A DNA stretch of 64,000 nt, from positions 124,001 to 188,000 of the forward strand of contig NZ_CALSAN010000001.1 in the NCBI RefSeq assembly GCF_943372915.1, written 5' to 3'. The translations under genes and the position numbers were made by a program. The notes under the pieces are model-generated. The model did no database searches. It was not told where the DNA came from and saw only the letters and a program-made list of their open reading frames with translations. The stretch's first letter is position 1. Each line of letters begins with the position of its first letter. The DNA comes from Ferrovibrio terrae_A. Its GTDB lineage: Bacteria; Pseudomonadota; Alphaproteobacteria; Ferrovibrionales; Ferrovibrionaceae. Below, piece after piece: positions 8,281-16,390 of this stretch.

Positions 8281-9899
8281 TCCCGATCCAGCTGACCTTC
8301 CATGGTGCCGCCGGCACGGTGACCGGCTCCTGCTACCGGCTGGATATCGGCGACCGCCATGTGCTGGTCGATTGCGGCATGTTCCAGGGCGACAAGACGA
8401 TCAAGCAGCTGAACTACCAGCCCTGGCCGTTTGATCCGCGCCGCATCGCCGCCGTGCTGGTGACCCATGCCCATATCGACCATAGCGGCCTGCTGCCCAA
8501 GCTGGTCAAGGCCGGCTATGCCGGGCCGATCTATGCCACGCCCGGCACAGCCGACCTACTGCAGTTCATGCTGCCTGATTCCGGCAGCATCCAGGAAATG
8601 GAAGTGGAACGCCTGAACCGCCGCAACCAGCGGCGCGGTGGCGGCATCGTGCAGCCGATCTACACCGAGCAGGATGCGCAGGATTGCCTGCGCCTGCTGG
8701 CGGCACGCGACTTCGGCAGCTGGTTCGATGTCGCACAGGGCCTGCGCGCCCGTTTCTGGAATGCCGGCCATATCCTGGGCGCGGCCTCCATCGAACTGGA
8801 GGTGGAAGCCGGCGGCACCAGGCCGCTGCGCCTGCTGTTCTCCGGCGATATCGGCCCGGAGCACAAGGCCCTGCAGCAGGAAGCGATGGCGCCGAGCGAT
8901 CTTGACATCGTGGTGATGGAATCGACCTATGGCGGGCGACCGCGGCCCAAGCTGGATGACCGCCAGCGCCGCGCCGTGCTGGCCGAGGAAGTGACGGCAG
9001 CGCTGACCGCCGGCGGCAATCTGGTGATTCCAGCCTTTGCGGTGGAACGCACCCAGGAGCTGCTGGCCGACCTGACCAGGCTGATCGCCGATGGCACCAT
9101 CAAACGCGTGCCGATCTTTGTCGATTCCCCGCTGGCCACCCGCATCACCAGCGTATTTTCCAAATACCTGCATCAGGAGAATGGCATCAAGGCCGGTGCC
9201 GCGCGGCCCTTCGATGGCGGCAACCTGCGCTTCACCCGCACCGTGCAGGAAAGCATGCAGATCGAGCAGGTGACCGGCGGCGCCATCATCATCGCCGCCT
9301 CGGGCATGTGCGAGGCCGGCCGCATCCGCCATCACCTGAAGAACAACCTGTGGCGCTCCAATGCCACCATCCTGCTGATCGGCTATCAGGCGCCGGGTAC
9401 GCTGGGCGCGCTGCTGGAGAAAGGCGAACGGGTCGTGCGCATCCAGGGCGATGAAGTGGCCGTGCGCGCCCATATCCGCAAGCTGGAGATCTATTCCGGC
9501 CATGCCGATCATGAAGAGCTGCTGGACTGGCTGACCAACCGGCTGCCGATCCATGGCAGCCTGATGCTGACCCATGGCGAACCCGATGCCATCGGCGCAC
9601 TGCATGCCTCGATTGCCCTGTGGCGCGAACGTGCCCCGCAGGTGATCGTGCCGAAGCTGGATGAGACCTACAGCCTGGCCAAGGCACAGCCCCGGCTGAT
9701 GAAAGCGAAGCCGCAGTCGCGTCGCCTGGATCGCTATGCGGAAACCGAGGCGATCTCAGGCCATGACTGGCATAATGATTACGCCCGCCTGATGCTGCAG
9801 GTGCAGCATCAGCTGCGCACCGCAAAATCCGATCTCGACCGCCGTCGCCTGCTGAAGAAGATGCAGCGCATCCTGGGGCGCGGCGCCGGCACCGACTAG
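8277..9899 (+). CDS. MBL-fold beta-CASP metallo-hydrolase (RNA-processing exonuclease family)
   Basis: A 540-residue metallo-beta-lactamase protein with the zinc motif THAHIDHSG near residue 61, further His/Asp ligands (NAGHILGAASIE, FSGDIG), a beta-CASP domain (about 230-370, with SGMCEAGRIRHHL) and the C-terminal RNA-specificity motif YSGHADHEELLDW. This is the CPSF73/YSH1-like group (COG1236), which in bacteria cuts or trims RNA. A further 100 residues with basic character close the protein. It is translationally coupled to the phosphorylase gene. Coupling of an RNA nuclease to a nucleoside/nucleotide phosphorylase suggests RNA-derived nucleotide scavenging; that is inference. Confidence 0.88.
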   Translation: MIPIQLTFHGAAGTVTGSCYRLDIGDRHVLVDCGMFQGDKTIKQLNYQPWPFDPRRIAAVLVTHAHIDHSGLLPKLVKAGYAGPIYATPGTADLLQFMLPDSGSIQEMEVERLNRRNQRRGGGIVQPIYTEQDAQDCLRLLAARDFGSWFDVAQGLRARFWNAGHILGAASIELEVEAGGTRPLRLLFSGDIGPEHKALQQEAMAPSDLDIVVMESTYGGRPRPKLDDRQRRAVLAEEVTAALTAGGNLVIPAFAVERTQELLADLTRLIADGTIKRVPIFVDSPLATRITSVFSKYLHQENGIKAGAARPFDGGNLRFTRTVQESMQIEQVTGGAIIIAASGMCEAGRIRHHLKNNLWRSNATILLIGYQAPGTLGALLEKGERVVRIQGDEVAVRAHIRKLEIYSGHADHEELLDWLTNRLPIHGSLMLTHGEPDAIGALHASIALWRERAPQVIVPKLDETYSLAKAQPRLMKAKPQSRRLDRYAETEAISGHDWHNDYARLMLQVQHQLRTAKSDLDRRRLLKKMQRILGRGAGTD

Positions 9900-9918
9900 G
9901 CCGGCAACAGCGCGAGCG

Positions 9919-10095
9919 TCAATTGGTCTTGTCGATGGCGAAGAAGGTGTAGAACACCGCAAAGACCGCCAGCGCCAGGCCGAAAATCTGCATCGTGAAA
10001 TCCACGGCCTGCGAGGCCATGACAATCCCCAGCAGCCCCAGAACGATCAGGAAGCCGGCCATCAGGGCATAGCCGAATGTGTCATCGTGTTTCAT
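9919..10095 (-). CDS. Small two-helix membrane protein at the end of the cco operon
   Basis: A 58-residue protein starting MKHDDTFGYALMAGF, with two predicted membrane helices (about 8-26 and 32-50) and a charged end IDKTN. The start at 10095 lies inside the last codons of ccoS, a 14-base overlap, so the two must be co-translated. The gene closes the ccoNOQPGHIS operon. I do not recognise a named family; its position suggests a subunit or assembly factor of the cbb3 oxidase. The upstream in-frame ATG at 10131 would overlap ccoS by 50 bases and is less likely. Confidence 0.65.
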   Translation of the reverse strand: MKHDDTFGYALMAGFLIVLGLLGIVMASQAVDFTMQIFGLALAVFAVFYTFFAIDKTN

Positions 10096-10261
10096 GTTTC
10101 CGTCCTTCGCGCAGCAGCGCATCCGCATCATCGAAAAGAATCCGGTTTCCGGCCGCGTTCAGGTCGTCGAACTGGCCGGCCGAAATCGCCCACAGGAAGC
10201 CCCAGATGCCGGCAAGGCCCAGCAGCAGCGCCACCGGGATCAGCAGCAGCAGGATGGTCAT
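10082..10261 (-). CDS. ccoS: cbb3 oxidase maturation protein CcoS
   Basis: A 59-residue protein beginning MTILLLLIPVALLLGLAG, with one N-terminal membrane helix. It then carries the family-typical stretch WAISAGQFDDLNAAGNRI, where FDDL is the CcoS hallmark, and an acidic-basic tail LFDDADALLREGRK. CcoS is needed for cofactor (haem b/CuB) insertion into CcoN. The start overlaps the ccoI stop by four bases and the end overlaps the next small gene by 14 bases. It is short enough to be missed by length filters. Confidence 0.92.
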   Translation of the reverse strand: MTILLLLIPVALLLGLAGIWGFLWAISAGQFDDLNAAGNRILFDDADALLREGRKHETR

Positions 10262-12630
10262 GGTGCCCTCCGCATGAAAACCGTCAGCCGCAGCGCGTTG
10301 AGCACCACCACCAGCGACGATGACGACATCGCGATGGCAGCAATCAGCGGCGTCACCAGACCGGCAATCGCCAGCGGCACGGCAAACAGGTTATAGACCA
10401 GCGAGAAGCCGATATTCTGCCGGCACAGGCGCTGGCTGTGCCCGGCGACATCGAGGAATTCAATCACGGCCGCCAGTTTGTCGCCCTGGAATACCGCATC
10501 GGCCGCATTCTGCGCGATATCCATGCCAGTGGCCGGCGACAGCGAAGCATCGGCATGGCCCAGCGCCGGCGCATCATTCAGCCCGTCGCCCACCATCAGC
10601 ACGCGATGGCCCTGCTGTTTCAGGGCCAGGATATGCTCGGCCTTCTGCGTCGGCGTCACCTCGGCCCGCCAGTCGCTGATACCCAGCGTCTGGGCCACGG
10701 TGGCGGCAGCATCGGTATGGTCACCGGACAGCATGATCACGCGGCGGCCGTCGCGGCGCAGCATGTCGACCACCGCTGCGGCATCGGCGCGCAGTTCGTC
10801 GCGGAAGCGGAAGCGATAGGGCGTCTGGCTGGGCTGCGCCAGCCACAGCTCGCTGCAGCCATCGCGGTCCTGCGGTGTGGCGCCGACAAAGCGCGCATTG
10901 CCAAGGCGGATTTCGCCTTCGGCACTGCGCAGGATCAGGCCCTGGCCGGGACATTCCTGCACCTCGGCCGGCTGCACCGTGCCGCCATGGGCATCGACCA
11001 GCGCGACGCAGAGCGGATGCCGGCTGCGCATGGCCATCGCCGCCGCCAGCGGCAACAAAGCCTGTCCCCGGGCATCTGCCGCCAGCAGGCGCGGGTGACC
11101 GAGCGTGAGCGTGCCGGTCTTGTCGAAGATCACGGTGTCGATGGCAGAGGCGCGTTCCAGCGCAGTGGCGGATTTGAGCAGGATGCCGCCGCGCATCAGC
11201 CGGCTGCTGGCGACCACCTGCACCACCGGCACGGCAAGGGCCAGCGCGCAGGGGCAGGTGATGATCAATACGGCGGCGGAAATCAGCACAGCGGCGCGCC
11301 AGTCGGCGTCACCCAGCAGCATCCAGCCGGCAAAGCTGAGCAGGGCCGTGACATGCACCACCGGCGCATACCAGCGCGCCACCTGTTCGGCCAGGCGCAC
11401 GAAGCGGCTGCGGTTCTGCTCGGCGCTTTCCAGCAGGCGCGTCATCTCGCCCACCAGGGTTGCCGGACCCACAGCCGTGACCCGCAGGGTCAGTGGTGCA
11501 TCGATATTCAGGGCACCGGCATAGACCATGGCCCCCGGTTGCACGGCCTGGGGCAGGCTTTCACCGCTCAGCAGGCTGGCATCGATCGACGAGCTGCCAT
11601 TCTGAACAATGCCGTCGACGCCGATCCGCTCGCCGGCGGCAACCAGCACAAGATCATTCAGCGCCACGCGGCTGGCTGGACGCTGTACGCTGCCGGTTGC
11701 CGTCAGCACGGTGACGGGACGCGTGGTCAGCGCCAGCAGCTGCTGGGCCGTCCGCCGGGCAAAGCCGCGCGCGCGCAGGTCGAGATAGCGGCCAACCAGC
11801 AGGAAGAACAGCAGGGTGACGGCGGCATCGAAATAGGCATGCGGCCCGGAGCGCACCACTTCTGCCATGCTGACGACCACAGCGAGGGTGACACCGATCG
11901 AGATCGGCACATCCATATTGGTGCGGCGATGCCGCAGGGCATTCAGCGCAGAACGGAAAAAGGGCTGGCCGGCATAGGCAATCGCCGGCACCGCCAGCAG
12001 GCCCGAGATCAGGTGGAACAGGTCGCGGGTGTGGCTGCCCATGCCATCGACATGACCCGACCACACCGAGACCGACAGCAGCATGATGTTGGCAGCCGCA
12101 AAACCGGCCACCGCCATGGCGCGCAGCAGGCCGCGCTCCTCGGCGGCCGTCTCGCTTTCCAGGGCCGAAACATCGACCGGGCGGCAGCGATAGCCAAGCT
12201 GCATGACCCTGTGCACCAGCCGGCCGGCATCGGCATCCGTGCCGCGCCATTCGATGGTCAGCCGCTGCGTGGACGATGACAGGCGCGCACTGGTGACAGC
12301 GGCATCCGCCTGCAGCGCATGTTCGATCAGCCACAGGCAGGCGGCGCAATGCATGTCGCCGACCAGTACCGACAGGCGCCAGCGCCCATCGGGCAGCGCC
12401 GTGCTGAATTCCCGCCAGTCGGTGCTGTCATCCGCCGCAACAGCAACCGGAGCTGCCGCATTGCGCAGCCGGTAATACTGCTCCAGGCCCAGGCCGGTGA
12501 TCAGGGCATTGGCACTGGCGCAGCCGGTGCAGCAGAAACGGTCGTTACCGCGCGCAGGTTCGCCGCAATGCAGGCAGGTGGCGGCCTGCACCCGCGGCGA
12601 TGACAGCGCCTGCAGCACCTCGGTCGCCAT
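10258..12630 (-). CDS. ccoI: CcoI/FixI copper-exporting P1B-type ATPase
   Basis: A 790-residue P-type ATPase that delivers copper for the cbb3 oxidase binuclear centre. The N-terminus has a Cys cluster (CLHCG...CCTGC, the FixI-type zinc-ribbon-like domain), then a heavy-metal domain with HCAACLW. Membrane helices include the ion motif TCPCALALAVP. The catalytic loop has the phosphorylated Asp in DKTGTLT, and GDGLNDAPAL closes the P-domain. The start is ATG at 12630, which shares one base with the ccoH stop; a GTG one codon upstream is equally possible. Its order between ccoH and ccoS is canonical. Confidence 0.93.
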   Translation of the reverse strand: MATEVLQALSSPRVQAATCLHCGEPARGNDRFCCTGCASANALITGLGLEQYYRLRNAAAPVAVAADDSTDWREFSTALPDGRWRLSVLVGDMHCAACLWLIEHALQADAAVTSARLSSSTQRLTIEWRGTDADAGRLVHRVMQLGYRCRPVDVSALESETAAEERGLLRAMAVAGFAAANIMLLSVSVWSGHVDGMGSHTRDLFHLISGLLAVPAIAYAGQPFFRSALNALRHRRTNMDVPISIGVTLAVVVSMAEVVRSGPHAYFDAAVTLLFFLLVGRYLDLRARGFARRTAQQLLALTTRPVTVLTATGSVQRPASRVALNDLVLVAAGERIGVDGIVQNGSSSIDASLLSGESLPQAVQPGAMVYAGALNIDAPLTLRVTAVGPATLVGEMTRLLESAEQNRSRFVRLAEQVARWYAPVVHVTALLSFAGWMLLGDADWRAAVLISAAVLIITCPCALALAVPVVQVVASSRLMRGGILLKSATALERASAIDTVIFDKTGTLTLGHPRLLAADARGQALLPLAAAMAMRSRHPLCVALVDAHGGTVQPAEVQECPGQGLILRSAEGEIRLGNARFVGATPQDRDGCSELWLAQPSQTPYRFRFRDELRADAAAVVDMLRRDGRRVIMLSGDHTDAAATVAQTLGISDWRAEVTPTQKAEHILALKQQGHRVLMVGDGLNDAPALGHADASLSPATGMDIAQNAADAVFQGDKLAAVIEFLDVAGHSQRLCRQNIGFSLVYNLFAVPLAIAGLVTPLIAAIAMSSSSLVVVLNALRLTVFMRRAP

Positions 12631-13112
12631 CACGGCACCTGGATACGATCGGCGGCGATAAAGCTCTGCTCACCACGGCTGGCAACCAGGCGAAGGTCCC
12701 ACAGGCCCTGACGCGGCAGCGTGACCGATGCGGCATAGACACCGCCGCCACGATCCTGCAGCGTCACGCTCTGAACCGGCAGCTTTTCCACCGGGCGGTC
12801 GAGCGTCGCCGTCACCGACAGGCCGCCAAGCGCAAGGCCGGCCTGATCGGTCCACTGCACCTGCAGCAGCACCGAACCGTCGGCATTGGCGCCGACCGTC
12901 ACGACATGGCGCCAGTTCAGCTGGCGCTGAGCTGCCAGGGTTTTCAGATTCGCATTGTATTCCGCGCCCTTGGTGTAGGGATGCGCCACCACCAGGCCAC
13001 TGAAGGTTCGGGTCGCGGCGATGATCAGCACCGCGTTGACCGCAACCACCACCAGGAAGCCGATGATGAACAGCGAGGGGATCCAGCGTTGCCTGATCAT
13101 TGTTTTCAGCAT
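12630..13112 (-). CDS. ccoH: CcoH/FixH cbb3 oxidase assembly protein
   Basis: A 160-residue single-pass membrane protein. A helix at about 11-35 is followed by the FixH motif in AHPYTKGAEYNANL and a periplasmic immunoglobulin-like domain with GLWDLRL near the end. CcoH acts with CcoI/CcoS in assembling the cbb3 complex. The start at 13112 is chosen because GAGGT precedes it; a much longer frame reads back into ccoG and is spurious. It lies 7 bases after ccoG and touches ccoI. Confidence 0.9.
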   Translation of the reverse strand: MLKTMIRQRWIPSLFIIGFLVVVAVNAVLIIAATRTFSGLVVAHPYTKGAEYNANLKTLAAQRQLNWRHVVTVGANADGSVLLQVQWTDQAGLALGGLSVTATLDRPVEKLPVQSVTLQDRGGGVYAASVTLPRQGLWDLRLVASRGEQSFIAADRIQVP

Positions 13113-13119
13113 GGCGACC

Positions 13120-14598
13120 TCACTGGGGCTCGGCGAACTGCGTGCGTATGCGGGCGACTTCGCGGCCGGCGCCGTCACGCAGCACGAAATCGAACTGCTG
13201 CAGATCGGTGCCGCTGCGCCGCCGGGGCTTGGCGACGAAGACATGATGATCGGCGCTGGCATCGGAATGCACGGAAAGCCTGAGAACCCCGTGACGGCCC
13301 GGTGCCCCGGCCTGGAACATCTGCGCCCCGGCCAGGCCTTCGACGACCAGTTGCAACTCGGCCGGGTCATGCGTGCGGTTGGTGACCCGCACGGAATAGC
13401 CATTGCGGATGCTGCCATCGGACAGGGTGACATGCAGGGGCGCGCGATCCTGCTGCACCGCCATGACAAAATCCTTGCGGATGGCCAGCGTCACGACCAT
13501 CACGGCGCCGACCAGCACCAGCAGGGCGGCATAGAGCGCCGTGCGCAGGCGCACCAGTTTGAGAATCGTGGGCTTGCCTTCGGCGCGGCGCTGCATGTTC
13601 TCCAGCGACACGAAGTCGATCAGCCGCTCTGGCCGCTCGACCTTTCGCATCATGTCGTCGCAGGCATCGATGCACAGGGCGCAGCCGATGCATTCGAGCT
13701 GCGGGCCGTTGCGGATATCGATACCGGTGGGGCAGACATGCACACAGGCTTGGCAATCGATACAATCGCCCCGGCCGTCCCAGCTGTCGCCGGCCTTGTG
13801 CTTGCCGCGGGTTTCGCCGCGCCAGCCCTGGTAGCTGACGATCAGGGAATGTTCGTCCTGCATCGCCGCCTGAAACCGCGGCCACGGACACATATAGGTG
13901 CAGACCTGTTCGCGCGCCCAGCCGGCCAGCACATAGGTGGTGAGCGTGAACAGGCCGAAAAAGAAATAGGTGGCCAGCGACGCAGCGCCGGTGAAAATTT
14001 CACGGGTGACGGTGGGGGCATCCTGGAAATACATGATCCAGGCGCCACCGGTGGCCGCCGACACCAGCAACCACAGGCTATGCTTTGCGGTCTTGCGCAG
14101 CAGCTTGTTGACCGACAGCGGCTGGGCGTCCAGCCGGATGCGCGCGTTGCGGTCGCCCTCGATCCAGCGTTCGACCGCCATGAACAGATCGGTCCACACC
14201 GTCTGCGGGCAGGTATAGCCGCACCAGACGCGGCCATAGAGCGCTGTGGCCAGGAACAGGGCGACGGCGCCGAGAATCAGCAGGCCGGTGATATAGTAGA
14301 TTTCCTGCGGCCAGATCTCGAGGTTGAAGAGATAGGCGCGCGGTGCCGACATATCGAGCAGCAGCGCCTGGTTCGGCGAATCGGGTCCGCGATTCCAGCG
14401 CAGCCAGGGCAACAGGTAATAGACGGCCAGGCACAGCACCAGCACCGCCCATTTGACCATGCGGAACGGGCCACGCACCGCACGCGGATAGACCTTTACA
14501 TGGTCGGCATACAGCGATGGCGCGAAGACGCCGAGCACAGCCTCGTCACGAGCGACGGGGCTGGCTTGGATCGGGGCATCTGGCGGCATGGCATTCAC
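13120..14598 (-). CDS. ccoG: CcoG (RdxA/FixG) iron-sulfur membrane protein
   Basis: A 492-residue polyferredoxin. Several membrane helices (NapH-like, with CGYTCPQTVW and CTYMCPWPRFQ) precede two [4Fe-4S] ferredoxin motifs in the region near residue 250-285 (CIDCQACVHVCP and CIGCALCIDACD) and a C-terminal immunoglobulin-like domain. CcoG has been shown in Rhodobacter to reduce Cu(II) to Cu(I) for cbb3 assembly. It begins 14 bases after the ccoP stop and belongs to the same leftward operon. Confidence 0.94.
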   Translation of the reverse strand: MNAMPPDAPIQASPVARDEAVLGVFAPSLYADHVKVYPRAVRGPFRMVKWAVLVLCLAVYYLLPWLRWNRGPDSPNQALLLDMSAPRAYLFNLEIWPQEIYYITGLLILGAVALFLATALYGRVWCGYTCPQTVWTDLFMAVERWIEGDRNARIRLDAQPLSVNKLLRKTAKHSLWLLVSAATGGAWIMYFQDAPTVTREIFTGAASLATYFFFGLFTLTTYVLAGWAREQVCTYMCPWPRFQAAMQDEHSLIVSYQGWRGETRGKHKAGDSWDGRGDCIDCQACVHVCPTGIDIRNGPQLECIGCALCIDACDDMMRKVERPERLIDFVSLENMQRRAEGKPTILKLVRLRTALYAALLVLVGAVMVVTLAIRKDFVMAVQQDRAPLHVTLSDGSIRNGYSVRVTNRTHDPAELQLVVEGLAGAQMFQAGAPGRHGVLRLSVHSDASADHHVFVAKPRRRSGTDLQQFDFVLRDGAGREVARIRTQFAEPQ

Positions 14599-14612
14599 CC
14601 TGGCCTCTTTTA

Positions 14613-15470
14613 CTACTCACCGCCACCCAGTGAATGTACGTAGACCGCCAGCATCTTGATGGTGGCGTCGTCCAGGCGGCCGGTCCAGGCCGGCATGACG
14701 CCGTTGCGCGACTGCGCGATGGTCTGGATCAGCGCCGCCCGGTCATTGCCATAGAGCGAGATCTTGTCGGTCAGGTTGGGCGCACCCAGTTCGCGGTTGC
14801 CCTTGCCGGCCGGGCCATGGCAGACGGCGCAGTTCTCGGCAAACACCGTGGCGCCATGCGGGCTGGCGGTGCGGCCGGCCGCGATGGCCTCCACATGATC
14901 GGCCACCGCCTCGATATCCTTCGGCTTCAGGATGCCATCGGCGAGGAAACGCGGCATCTGCGAGACGCGGGTATCCTCATGCATGCCACGAATGCCGAAG
15001 CGGATGGTCTTCTCGATCTCGGCCAGCTGGCCGCCCCAGAGCCAGTCGTCATCGGCCAGATTCGGATAACCCTTGGTGCCCATGCCGCCGGACTGGTGGC
15101 AGCCGGCGCAATTCTCGGCGAACAGCACGCGGCCGCCGGCGATGGAAAAGCGATAGAGATCCGCGTCGGCCTTCACCTCTTCGATGGAGACATCGCGGAT
15201 ACGGGTGCGATAGGCCGCCTGGCTGTCGGCCGCCTTCTGCAGGTTATCGGCCACTTCCTGGCGCTGGCTGTAGCCCAGAACGCCGCTGAAATACGACCGG
15301 AAGCCCGGCACGCTGGGATAGAGCACCGACCAGATGATGGCGAAGACGACGGTGACATAGAAGGTATACAGCCACCATTTCGGCAGCGGGTTGTTCAGCT
15401 CCTGGATACCGTCCCATTCATGGCCGGTGGTTTCCGTGCCCTGATTCGGGTTCTGCGGAGTCTTGGCCAT
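14613..15470 (-). CDS. ccoP: Cytochrome c oxidase cbb3 subunit III CcoP (dihaem cytochrome c)
   Basis: A 285-residue membrane-anchored dihaem cytochrome c. A helix near the N-terminus (KWWLYTFYVTVVFAIIW) precedes two cytochrome c domains with haem motifs CAGCH and CAVCH and their downstream Met ligands. It passes electrons from the bc1 complex or soluble cytochrome to CcoO and CcoN. The ATG at 15470 follows AAGGA by nine bases; a GTG at 15476 overlapping the ccoQ stop is an alternative start. Confidence 0.95.
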   Translation of the reverse strand: MAKTPQNPNQGTETTGHEWDGIQELNNPLPKWWLYTFYVTVVFAIIWSVLYPSVPGFRSYFSGVLGYSQRQEVADNLQKAADSQAAYRTRIRDVSIEEVKADADLYRFSIAGGRVLFAENCAGCHQSGGMGTKGYPNLADDDWLWGGQLAEIEKTIRFGIRGMHEDTRVSQMPRFLADGILKPKDIEAVADHVEAIAAGRTASPHGATVFAENCAVCHGPAGKGNRELGAPNLTDKISLYGNDRAALIQTIAQSRNGVMPAWTGRLDDATIKMLAVYVHSLGGGE

Positions 15471-15472
15471 GC

Positions 15473-15646
15473 TCACTGATCCTTTGCCAGATGCTGCGCA
15501 TCGCGCAGCGGAATCTCACCGCGTGCCGCCCAGGTGGCGCGGCGTGAAGGCCACATCGTCCAGATGATGAGGCCGACGAAGACGACGAAGAACCAAACGG
15601 TCCACAGCGACTTCAGCCAGGGGTAATGTTCGAGAAGTGTGGTCAT
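15473..15646 (-). CDS. ccoQ: cbb3 oxidase subunit CcoQ
   Basis: A 57-residue protein (MTTLLEHYPWLKSLW...) with one membrane helix rich in Phe/Val/Ile/Trp followed by the typical basic-aromatic segment WPSRRATWAARG. CcoQ/FixQ stabilises the interaction of CcoP with the CcoNO core. It lies between ccoO and ccoP as in other cco operons and is short enough to be missed by length filters. Confidence 0.92.
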   Translation of the reverse strand: MTTLLEHYPWLKSLWTVWFFVVFVGLIIWTMWPSRRATWAARGEIPLRDAQHLAKDQ

Positions 15647-15653
15647 GCTGCCC

Positions 15654-16379
15654 TCACTGACGCAGGCCGCCGGGCTGCGTGCGGTCGAAATCGACCAGCC
15701 GCCCCAGCATCTGCAGATAGGCCACCAGCGCGTCCATCTCGGTCAGCCGCGCGGGGTTGCCGTCGAAATCGCCGACCGCCGCCTTGGGATAGCGGGCCAG
15801 CAGGCCATCGGTATCGGCATCGGGATCCGCCTGCGCGGCGATGTCGGCCTTGGCCGCGGCGATCATTTCGTCGCTGTAGGGCACGCCGACCGTGCGCAGA
15901 GCCTTGAGGTGCTGCGCGATATCGGCCGGATCGACCGGCTTCTGCGCCAGGAAGGCATAGGACGGCATGATCGACTGCGGCACCACGGCACGCGGATCGA
16001 TCATATGCGCGACATGCCATTCATTCGAATACTTGCCGCCGATGCGCGCCAGATCGGGGCCGGTACGCTTCGAGCCCCACTGGAAGGGATGGTCGTACAT
16101 GCTTTCGGCCGCCAGGCTGTAATGGCCATAGCGCTCGACTTCATCGCGCAACGGCCGGATCTGCTGGCTGTGGCAGAGATAGCAGCCTTCGCGGATGTAG
16201 ATGTTGCGGCCGGTGAGTTCGAGCGGCGAGTAGGGCCGCATGCCTTCCACGCGCTCGATGGTGGTCTCGATGGTGAACAGCGGCACGATCTCGACCAGGC
16301 CGCCGATGGCGACGGTGATCAGGGTGAGTACACCGAGCAGGATGGTGTTGCGTTCGATGGTGGTGTGCTTGATGAACAT
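15654..16379 (-). CDS. ccoO: Cytochrome c oxidase cbb3 subunit II CcoO (monohaem cytochrome c)
   Basis: A 241-residue membrane-anchored cytochrome c. One N-terminal helix (about 12-35) is followed by the haem motif CYLCH at residues 66-70, the CcoO-specific GPDLARIGGKYSNEWH segment and Met ligands. It is part of the catalytic core with CcoN. It starts 11 bases after the ccoN stop codon. Confidence 0.96.
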   Translation of the reverse strand: MFIKHTTIERNTILLGVLTLITVAIGGLVEIVPLFTIETTIERVEGMRPYSPLELTGRNIYIREGCYLCHSQQIRPLRDEVERYGHYSLAAESMYDHPFQWGSKRTGPDLARIGGKYSNEWHVAHMIDPRAVVPQSIMPSYAFLAQKPVDPADIAQHLKALRTVGVPYSDEMIAAAKADIAAQADPDADTDGLLARYPKAAVGDFDGNPARLTEMDALVAYLQMLGRLVDFDRTQPGGLRQ

Positions 16380-16390
16380 GACAGCCTCGC

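Noticed and set aside
13021..14643. Long plus-strand frame opposite ccoG and ccoH
   Set aside because: Antisense shadow of genes with clear ferredoxin and FixH motifs.
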